The notes under the pieces: model-generated
Seen by the model: the letters and a program-made list of their open reading frames with translations, nothing else
Told to the model about the DNA's origin: nothing
The model's database searches: none
Made by a program: the position numbers and the translations under genes
Origin: Melieria omissa
Taxonomy: Eukaryota > Arthropoda > Insecta > Diptera > Ulidiidae
DNA length: 64,000 nt
Direction: 5' to 3'
NCBI GenBank assembly: GCA_963971225.1
Contig: OZ020267.1
Span: 108,773,892 to 108,837,891, forward strand
Shown here: positions 57,001 to 64,000 of the stretch, in pieces
Layout of the letters: every line of letters starts with the position of its first letter
Numbering within the stretch: the first letter of the stretch is position 1

Positions 57001-60000
57001 AAAAAGTTTCAGATTCATGTAAAAAATCCAGATTCATGTAAAAAACTCCATGAAACAGACATGCAGTTGTGCAGTGTAATCTATAAAATAATTCTTTACT
57101 GTCTTTGTACGCCTACAGTGAGACCAAGTCTGGTGAGAATGAAACTTGTCGAAGCTAACATATCTGTCTAAAATACTGGGACAGTGGCACAAGAAGGCTG
57201 GAGTTATCCAATCTTGGTGGTTAGAAGGAGATGCTTTCTGGGAAAAACATACATACGGACTGAATTGTGGACCACGAGTTAACTAAGGATTTGGCCATCA
57301 GGAGGAACTACTAGGGTCTGTTGATGACTTCGACAAACCTCTGAACTAGCAATTTTTTTCATATAGAATCAATAAAGTTGCATTCCTTACAATATCTGCT
57401 TTTGTAGTTGCGAAAACCCGGTCGAGAAGGAAACCATCTTTCAACTTATACAAAGTTCCAAATAATACAAAAATTCATTAATATAAAAGTGAGTCATTGC
57501 AGCTTTGTCAATAATATAAAAAAAAAATATTAAAATAAAAAAAAAATGTCAAAAGAAAATATTAGTATTCTTGCAGCAACTTAAATGACATTTTGCAATT
57601 ATCTCATTCTTTTTTTAAACTATTTTTTTTTCTATAATATTGCTTGGAATTCCAAATTTGTCTGGCCCCGAGAATTGCAGTTAAATTCCATTTAACTTAG
57701 CAGCCAACGACAACAATTTCAAAGACAAAGTTGAAAATAATATGCAAATTTATGTTCAACAACAGAACTGACAAAAATTTCGACATTTTAACGAACCGGC
57801 TTATTTAGTTTAAAAACAAGAAAGAAACAAAATTTGAAGTATTATTCAATTGAAGCCAACTTTAGCTGCAACCCTCAACAGAGATAAGCAAAAATACATT
57901 CAATACATATTAAAAGTAATAAACAAGTTTGGCTGCAGCAAAAGAGTTAACAAAATTTCAAGTTACAACTACAACAATCATATAAAATAAGAAGCAAGAA
58001 ATATTGAAAAAGCAGAAGCGTGGCTACTGCAGCAGCAGCCAGCGGTTGTGTAACAATGCTTAACATTTGCTTAAATGTTAACACGTCACAAACATACGCG
58101 CTGCTGGCGACCTTGCAGAACACGTACGCACACATAAAGACAACAGCCAACAGCCATCAACCGATGGACAGCAAGACACCAAGCCGCAGCTAATGAATTT
58201 TATCACCATGCGGCAGATATGTGTGTTGATTGGATTTGCTGGAGATTCCAATCAAGTTTGTTGCTGGAATTGTTTTTGTATTGACAAACACACATGGTGT
58301 ACTAGATTCATGCCAAATATGAGAAAAAACAATTAACAAAAATCACATATTTTGGGTGTGACTGCAGCATGTAAAACAAAAGACTTGAGCAACAAACTTG
58401 CTGTGCATAGTTATTTCAAGTAACAGTTCAGGTTTTTTGTTGGCTGTATTTTGTGTGGCCGTTAATTGAGATAATTTCATCGTCATGCAAATAGACAAAT
58501 TAGAAATAAGAAAATTAATGTGCGCCACAATCAGTTAACTGATTGAGCGGAAATTGGCGCTTGAGATTTTGCCTCACATTTCACACAGCGCACCTACGAC
58601 AAACTGCAATTTACTGTGCGCTGCTTTGACGGACGCTTAATCAAGTGATTTATAGGTAGTTGTCGTTGTTGTTGTTGTGATTGTTGTTGTTGCGGTTACT
58701 TGATCTTGCTAATGGCATTCGGCGCTGAATGTAAAATAATAGTTGAACAAACAAAGTGAAGAAGAATTTGCAATAATTTGCTATGCGTTTGGTATGCGGC
58801 AAACTAGTACAGATTTTGTTGTTGGAATTCTATTGAATTTTATTAGCTTTTGGGCAATAAAGTTATTGTCAATGGAAAGTTTGCTACGGTTGAAGCATGG
58901 AGATACTGGTTGAGTGCTTTGGAAGTAGTTGAGTAAAGTATTAAGGAAGGTAAGTTAGGGTAAGTTATGTAACTAAGAAGTAAGTTAGTAGGAAGTAAGT
59001 AAGTTGTTCGAGATTTTGGTGAGAAAATGTGAAAATTTCTATAGAAAAACAGATTTTTTAACACTCTTAACATTGTCTTTTGTAGAATTTGCCTACACAA
59101 AATGTAGGCAAACACATAAATCTAACACAAATTAAATTAATTAAACTAAAAAGTTATTTCGAAGTGCAAGCTGAAAACTAAAAACAACACAATTTTTGAT
59201 TTAGGGTCAAAGTATAAAAATATGGTTTTAAATATGAAATTTTCTTGTATATTGAACAAAATACTAATCCATTAGATTCCATTAGCCTTAGACAAACAAA
59301 AATATTGAAAAACTGAAGAAATACAAGAACAACAATTTTTTTGGTATAGAGTAGATTAAAGATTAGATAGATAGATAGATTAGATAGTAAAGATTATCAT
59401 CTTTAGATTCCCAGAATGCTGCAAAATAAATAAAAAATTTTCTAAATTCACTTATTTGTGCTTTTATTAGTCTCAGGTAAACGAGCGCCTTTGAAATTTA
59501 AGGATTTCGTGAAATAAATTCAAAATATTTTCAACGCATATAAAAAAGCTTGAATTGGTGTCCGAGAAATGAACATTTCATTTAATCTAAAAATTTTTTT
59601 TTAATAATTTAAATCAATTTAAACAAATTTTTAAATAATTTTTTTTAATTGTTAATAATTAAAAAATTCAAATTAATTTAATGCATGAAAAATCTCTCGA
59701 AAACGTCCAAATGTCCCATATGGACCATTGCCATGTCTTGAAAGCAATAAAACAAAAACCAAGTTTGTTGCTTCAGTCTTTCATTTAGAATGAAAATTCG
59801 AAATTATTTACTGATATTTTAAGTAGCAATTTAATTTTTTTTTCAATAATTTATATTAATTTAAACTAATTTTTTAATAATTTTAATTAATTGTTAATAA
59901 CTAAAAAAATATTTAATTAATGCATAAAAAATTTCTCAAAAACGTCTAATTGTCCCATATGGACCATTGCCATGTCTTGAAAGCAATAAAACAAATATCA

Positions 60001-60349
60001 AGTTTGTTGCTTCAGTCTTTCATTTTACTTGCAATGAAAATTCGAAATTATTCACTGATATTTTAAGAAGCATTTTAAAACAAATTCAAACAATGCACTG
60101 TAAAACGAAGACAACGCCACTAACTTAACTCTTTCCGTCATGAAAATAAACCCGTTCTGTATGAATTGTATGGGCTGTAGTCCAATATATTGGACATTGT
60201 GACTGAAAGGGTTAAGCTGTAATCACAAAGACTCCAATGTCCTTGCGAACACACAATAAGCGAGTACGAAAAATATATTCAAATCAATACTAACCCATTG
60301 AGCCGAACAGGGCCAAACACACTGTAGCACTTAGTAGTAGTTTATACAT
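53404..60349 (-). CDS. obst-E: Obstructor-E-like chitin-binding protein gene, two isoforms
   Basis: One shared first exon (60349-60295) joins in phase 1 to either of two alternative terminal exons, 55060-54366 or 54074-53404. The predicted proteins have 249 and 241 residues. Each has a signal peptide (MYKLLLSATVCLALFG) and three six-cysteine type-2 chitin-binding (peritrophin-A) domains. Three such domains with a short linker before the third define the Obstructor/CPAP3 family of secreted cuticle proteins. The lengths and the two-isoform structure match what I know of Drosophila obst-E, which shapes larval and pupal cuticle. All splice sites are GT-AG and in frame. The intron holds a foldback element, a TTAA MITE and complementary motifs that may control exon choice (see findings). 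Confidence 0.9.
54182..54202 (-). promoter_or_regulatory. Candidate selector sequence 2 (RNA pairing)
   Basis: In the transcript these 21 nt are the exact reverse complement of two motifs in intron 1 (59761-59781 and 60000-60020). Pairing extends to 26 bp with two G-U wobbles. It lies between the proximal exon's polyadenylation signal and the distal exon's acceptor. Confidence 0.55.
54247..54252 (-). terminator. Polyadenylation signal, proximal obst-E terminal exon
   Basis: Minus-strand AATAAA about 115 bp after the stop codon of the proximal exon and upstream of selector 2. It supports use of that exon as a true last exon. Confidence 0.5.
54366..55060 (-). CDS. obst-E: obst-E proximal alternative terminal exon (isoform A)
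   Basis: The acceptor CTCTCTTTCTGAACTTGCAG precedes 55060. The exon codes 230 residues plus stop. The first mature residues are probably QCREPNG, after cleavage at AHA|Q. Three chitin-binding domains, 18 cysteines: CREPNGTLPVSGSCDAYIEC, then CPHQFGYYPMGDSKHC, then YQFYPSSENCQVYFIC. It ends in an Ala-rich tail (SAAAAAG). Because it carries its own stop and poly(A) signal, it cannot be joined productively to the distal exon. Confidence 0.9.
55610..57062. mobile_element. Foldback (long inverted repeat) element in obst-E intron
   Basis: The left arm (55610-56135) is inverted relative to 56210-56480 plus 56860-57062. Best-matching arms are 55995-56135 and 56225-56365 (ACAGCCAAATTATTT, ACACATTCGCATCGAAATAA, CTTTTCATACTTTTTCCTTA), separated by ~90 bp. 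The outer parts match with more divergence (AAATCATGT, CAAACTAGAGCTG, AAAACTCCATG). The right arm is split by a LINE fragment. The superfamily is unknown. Short frames in the arms are not genes. Confidence 0.7.
56530..56858 (+). pseudogene. LINE ORF2 3' fragment inside the foldback element
   Basis: The frame at 56539-56727 reads CDEEEVETIQHYLCHCPALQ, then ERRLRTLGSRFLVDL and LLSFIKGSNWF before a stop. It is the same family as 4426-4745 but better preserved. A short 3' UTR ends CCTAACCTAACCTAACG. It is 5'-truncated and splits the right arm of the foldback. Confidence 0.8.
57070..58375. other. obst-E intron, no supported element
   Basis: Sequence at 57080-57330 has a worn protein-like frame but no recognisable motif. 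The rest is AT-rich intron. Confidence 0.4.
58379..58399 (-). promoter_or_regulatory. Candidate selector sequence 1 (RNA pairing)
   Basis: It matches selector 2 at 19 of 21 positions and can pair with the motif at 60000-60020 over 30 positions: 26 Watson-Crick pairs, 2 G-U, 2 central mismatches. It lies upstream of the proximal alternative exon, but 3.3 kb away. Confidence 0.4.
58410..59570. other. obst-E intron, no supported element
   Basis: TTG and GATA microsatellites (58660-58695, 59361-59390) and AAGTAAGTTAG-type short repeats (58950-59005). No gene. Confidence 0.4.
59580..60075 (-). repeat. Tandem duplication (239 bp) carrying the docking motif
   Basis: Two head-to-tail units. The 3' half of each unit is highly conserved (TGTCCCATATGGACCATTGC, CATGTCTTGAAAGCAATAAA, AAGTTTGTTGCTTCAGTCTT), while the AT-rich half has drifted. 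The motif copies are at 59761-59781 and 60000-60020, exactly 239 bp apart. The array lies 220-715 nt downstream of exon 1 in the transcript. Confidence 0.85.
60129..60211. mobile_element. 83-bp TTAA-flanked miniature element
   Basis: TTAA flanks at 60125-60128 and 60212-60215. The ends are inverted repeats (CTCTTTCCGTCA against CCCTTTCAGTCA, read inward). An internal palindrome GTCCAATATATTGGAC is present. TTAA targets and CCCTTT-like ends suggest a piggyBac-derived miniature element. It sits 83 nt inside intron 1 from the exon 1 donor. Confidence 0.6.
60295..60349 (-). CDS. obst-E: obst-E shared first coding exon (signal peptide)
   Basis: The exon codes MYKLLLSATVCLALFGSM plus the first base of an Ala codon, followed by the donor GTTAGT. 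Leu-rich h-region and small residues before the predicted cleavage site (AHA or AFA, supplied by either second exon) fit a secretory signal. The first ATG after a long AT-rich leader is used. Confidence 0.85.
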
Positions 60350-60520
60350 TTTATGCAATTAAAAATATTTCCTTTTGGTTAAATGTAAAAGAAATGGTTA
60401 TCCTTGTCAAATTTTTCCTTCAAAAAGTGTTCTTAATTCACACGATCGTAGCACAAGAAAAGACAGTCCACAACGCGCCAGCTTTCGATTGAGACTAAGC
60501 GTGTTAGCAGCTAGCGAGGA
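60350..60520 (-). promoter_or_regulatory. obst-E 5' UTR and probable promoter
   Basis: The sequence upstream of the start codon changes from AT-rich leader to GC-richer sequence near 60450-60500. An initiator-like TCTCAATCG (minus strand) lies near 60490. No TATA box was found at the right distance. The start site is a guess. Confidence 0.35.
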
Positions 60521-60524
60521 TGAG

Positions 60525-62130
60525 TAGAAGCTAAGCGTTCGAGTGCGGGACAGAAGCAAAGCGACACCGGTTGCTGTTAATGGCGCTGATGACGTTGCGA
60601 GCAGCGACCGCTGCTGAAGATGTGCTCAGAAGCTGCACCGCAGATGTTCCAGACTGGTACGAGGCGATAACGAGACGACGGCAACAAAAACAATGCCGAC
60701 CACATGAGTTACGAGCCTGACGGCAAAAGCAGCGCAAAAAGCTCACTGCTGACGACGTGACAACGCCAGTGGCGGCAGCGATGAAAGCGAAACCGAAATC
60801 AAGTTCCATTCGTTGGGACTTTTTTTGCAGCTTCATTTCGTTGTAAGCTCGATGCTCGCTTTGCATAATTTCGAATTCGCAGAATTTTTGCATTGGCTTT
60901 GGTGGTTTTTAGGGTTTTGTTGTTGTTGTTGTTGTTTTTGTAGCGACATTGTCTTGGGTGTGATCTTTGACAGTTCGAGGTATGACAATTTTATTAAAAA
61001 GCGCATAATTAATTGCTTTGGCGCTTTTATATGAAAAATCAAAAAGCAGAAAACTAATCAACAAATAAAATTAAAAAAATGTAAAAAAAAAATATTGAAA
61101 AAGAAGTTGAAGAAGCACAGCCATAACCATTAATGCATTATTGCCATGAATTAATTTGATTGTAAATACAAATAGAAAAATATATTCAAATGCGTTTTGT
61201 TATTGTTGTAATACCTTGAAGAAGTTGTTTTTGTTTGGTTGTTGCGTGTGGCCACTTGAAATGTCAAGGTCACTTGATCATTCCAGTAAACGTTTAGATG
61301 CTGGAAATTAACACATTCTGCGCCTAGTTGTCAAACATCTTTTGTCACAATAATAACAATAACAGCAACAAAACTTACAGTGAAGAGTTCAACCATAGCA
61401 GCAGCCGCCGCTTCGCACCTTTCTTCTTGAGCGACGTTCGCAAAAAAAAAAAACACACACGACAAACCAGTCGACAAGCTGGTAAGACGTGAGCTCGGTA
61501 AAATTTTGTGTGGCCACAACATTTGCATACCAAATTTCTGACCTTTTAATGCTTTCGTTGCTGTTTGCTATAAATTCTTCGCCTTAAATATTCCATTCTT
61601 TTTAAATATTCTATTTCCACAGAAAACTACAACCAATTCAAAGTCGATTTTTATTGCACATTTGCGTTAATTAATTAAATGAATGGAATTATAGATTTAG
61701 AATTGGTGAATCATGCAACAATGATTTGGAAATCAAATGGCACAAACACATCGCTTTCGGTTTCTTTGCGGAAGGACAACATGCTGACACGAGTCTACGC
61801 ATACAAAACGCAGAAAACTACTTACTTATGTATATATACTTACTTATGTATATGTGTTAAGAGACACGACAAGACATGGCAATGGTGATGTGTTCATTTG
61901 TATCTACGAAGATTTTCAGCTCCGGGAAGGTAAAGGGGACGAAAATCAACGCATTCATCCACTGAAACTTGGTAACATTTTCAATGAAATGGTTTCAAAC
62001 ACATCAAAAATCTTTGATAAAATCATGAACAATTTGAAGGTCCCATTTAGTGAAAAGTTGTTATTAATAAAGGGTTTTCCTCTGTGGTTTGATAGCTTGA
62101 CACTTTTTTTTAAGTTCCTAACAATTTTCA
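60525..62130. other. Upstream flank of obst-E, no supported gene
   Basis: GC-richer sequence at 60530-60780 lacks a convincing reading frame and could be regulatory. TTG/CAA runs lie at 60918-60945. Frames at 61679-62153 are unrecognised. A 16-nt match (AAGACATGGCAATGGT, 61871-61886) to the inverse of the duplicated intron unit lies outside the predicted transcript. Confidence 0.4.
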
Positions 62131-62356
62131 ACATACCGTGTGTTCAACAATAAACGTTATTCGCTTATTCGGTTAACTTTTAAGTGAACATTTACCGGTT
62201 CTGTTTTTACATAAGCGCACATTGTTGCGGTTGTCGACGCATACATTTTAATCAATTCTCTTTGTACTTTCCGCTGCGACACGTGTAACCAAAATGATTG
62301 TGCTATTTAAGAAATGTTTGGAAGCGAGCTTTTTGACGAAGTATCCTAAGGAGCCT

Positions 62357-63560
62357 AAATGGTGACGACGAACCAGGAAGAGGCCGAAAACCCAAGACTT
62401 CCAAGCGGCAGGATAAAGTCATCGTTGGGGTTTTTGAAAGAAACCCAACGGTCAGTCTGAGAAAAGAAAACAAAATATTATCGGAGAAGGGCTTGGATAT
62501 ATCCTTAAATACGATTCGCGACAGGCTTTAACAATCAGGCATACAACGTAACGGTACTTTGTCGAAACCGTTGCTTTCAAAAAAGCATATTAAAAAGCGT
62601 CTTCAGTGGGCTTACACAAATATCGACCGTGATTGGACCAAAGTAATATTTATAGATGAATCATCTTTTGTGTTGTTTAATACAATTAGACATGTTTGAT
62701 TGAAAAAAGGTGAAGAAATAATTCAACGAAGTGAAAAGCATCCCCAGAAGCTTCATGTGTATGGATGCTTCTCTGCCCAATGATTTGGCGTTCTAAAGTG
62801 TTTCACCGGAAATTTGAATGCAGTTAGAATGCTGTAGTTATGCAAGTATTGATCATTGAAGTCTGCTGAAAAATTATATTATATAGGGTGTTTTTTTTAG
62901 AGGTATAGAACTTCGAATTGAAATAAAACACAAGAAAATCGTTTTAATGTCCATCAATTTGGCTTTATTGGAAGGATAATTTTATGCCATTAATGTTTAA
63001 ATATGATTTCGGGAATGTGGCCGCCGCGGCTGGCTCGAATAAAGCCAATTCTACAGGTCCAATTTTCAACCACTTGGACAAAGCTCCAATTGCTGTGCAC
63101 GGTGGCGAATCGATTCATTCGGGTCCTCTTCAACATTTTGCTCTACAGCGAGAATTGTTTCTTCGGTGCGCACTGTTCGACGTCTCTGCGGATGCGTATT
63201 ATCACATCGAGTAAACGTAGTGCGAAAACGACCCATGGTTAACCGAATTGCTCTGATGGAAGATTATGTCAACCATAAAATGGACGGAGCTTGCGGTAAA
63301 CTTCGCGAACTGAACCATTATTTTCGAAATAAATTTGCACGATTTGCAAGCGTTGTTCTTTTGTCAACCTGTTCATGATGAAATGGCAAACCAAGCTGAA
63401 CATAAATGACATTAGAGTTGCCAGATTTGACCACAAAATGCCAGTTTTATCTCTATTGGAAAAACAAACCTCTAAAAAAAACACCCTATATTAATAACAC
63501 AGATTGGATACTACAAGATAACGACTTCAAACACAAAAGTAAACCATGCTCAAAGTGGAA
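62357..63560 (+). pseudogene. Tc1-like transposase pseudogene, split by nested element
   Basis: The left part reads PGRGRKPKTSKRQDKVIVGV (GRPR-like linker), LQWAYTNIDRDWTKVIFIDE (first Asp) and HPQKLHVYGCFSAQ. In-frame stops replace Trp, Gly and other codons at four places. After the insertion the frame resumes with WILQDNDFKHKSK, the second Asp motif. The SPDLNPIE-type third motif was not found, and the N-terminal HTH is mostly gone. Confidence 0.8.
62882..63490 (-). mobile_element. Internally deleted mariner-like element nested in Tc1
   Basis: 609 bp with perfect 22-bp inverted ends (TATAGGGTGTTTTTTTTAGA...; 62882-62903 and 63469-63490). On the minus strand it keeps the transposase start (MNRLTKEQRLQIVQIYFEN, 63378 downward), a worn middle (CDNTHPQRRRTVRTEETIL, then DPNESIRHRAQQL), and then jumps to the C-terminus (RASRGGHIPEIIFKH, stop). 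The catalytic core between is deleted, so it is non-autonomous. The family (IS630-Tc1-mariner transposases beginning LTKEQR) is widespread in insects. Confidence 0.85.
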
Positions 63561-63899
63561 ACAGGGTCACGATATTGCAAATTTGCCCTTAGCCCTTAGA
63601 GAGTGTTTAGGCTATAATGAAAGCTAAGATATCAAAAAAGAATATAAAATCATCAAAACATTTTTTTCGATTTCTCAAAAGAAGGTAGAGATCTCTTTCC
63701 GTGGAATATGTTGAAATTTTGGCTGCCAGTTGTCGCCAAGGATGTCACGCTATTATAGACTAGCAAGACATTGGACCCCAGGTTAAGCATTCTGTCGAAA
63801 TATATAATAATATCTATTTCTGAAAAAGAAAAAATTTTTTTAAAATAAATGTAATGTACACTCTGTGAGAGAAGAACATTTTTTGTTGAACACACTGTA

Positions 63900-64000
63900 T
63901 ATTCCGACAGAAATGCTCGGTTAGGTTCGCCATTCGTCATGTTAAGATTCGAAGCACTAAAAGACGTGAACATGTCAAGACTGGTTTCGGAATCTTTCAA
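63900..64000. other. Right edge of window, nothing supported
   Basis: Sequence to the right of the Tc1-like element. No feature is seen. Confidence 0.5.

Larger units (their letters stand above)
62136..63897 (+). mobile_element. Tc1-like element, dead, with nested insertion
   Basis: The ends match as short inverted repeats (left CCGTGTGTTCAACAA, right CAGTGTGTTCAACAA on the reverse strand), with TA on both sides (62134-62135, 63898-63899). Without the nested element it is about 1.15 kb, shorter than a full Tc1, so internal sequence has also been lost. Confidence 0.75.

Noticed and set aside
61871..61886. 16-nt inverse match to the duplicated unit in obst-E intron 1
   Set aside because: It lies upstream of the predicted transcript start, so it cannot pair within the pre-mRNA unless an upstream exon exists.

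Overview
The window looks like nuclear DNA of a cyclorrhaphan fly, probably an acalyptrate such as a tephritid fruit fly. It is AT-rich, intron-containing DNA with CAA/CAG (opa-like) runs and many CA/GT microsatellites. It carries a mariner, a Tc1-like element, solo LTRs, tRNA-derived SINEs and LINE 3' ends. The only convincing protein genes are insect-type: DNA polymerase delta subunit 3, a family-49 glycosyltransferase and an Obstructor-E chitin-binding protein. The species assignment is inference.

Layout. Positions 1-35 kb hold no convincing protein gene. This part contains two solo LTRs in opposite orientation, two copies of a GC-ended MITE, SINE and LINE fragments, and several large, decayed tandem arrays (11.3-14.6, 24.1-25.7 and 29.2-31.2 kb). 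There is one candidate small exon at 29040-29099 (+) and one candidate recursive splice site near 1.5 kb. At 35.85-37.23 kb lies an intronless PolD3 (Pol32) gene, bracketed by two near-identical 279-bp TTAA-flanked MITEs in inverted orientation. At 38.28-40.60 kb lies a five-coding-exon B4GAT1-like type II membrane glycosyltransferase. From 41 to 53 kb there are repeats, a long TTTTA tract and a decayed mauritiana-type mariner with intact ends. At 53.4-60.35 kb, on the minus strand, lies an obst-E-like gene: one shared signal-peptide exon and two alternative terminal exons, each coding a complete three-domain chitin-binding protein. The last 2 kb hold a dead Tc1-like element with an internally deleted mariner-like element nested inside it.

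The most interesting signal is in the obst-E-like gene. Its intron 1 carries two tandem copies of a 21-nt motif close to exon 1. The exact reverse complement lies about 107 nt upstream of the distal alternative exon. A second near-complement, with wobble pairs and two mismatches, lies upstream of the proximal alternative exon. This is the arrangement expected of a docking/selector RNA-pairing switch, as in Dscam, here possibly choosing between two alternative last exons. The same intron also holds a ~1.45-kb foldback (inverted-repeat) element.

All statements rest on reading the sequence by eye. Protein family calls rest on recognised motifs, and no database search was run.
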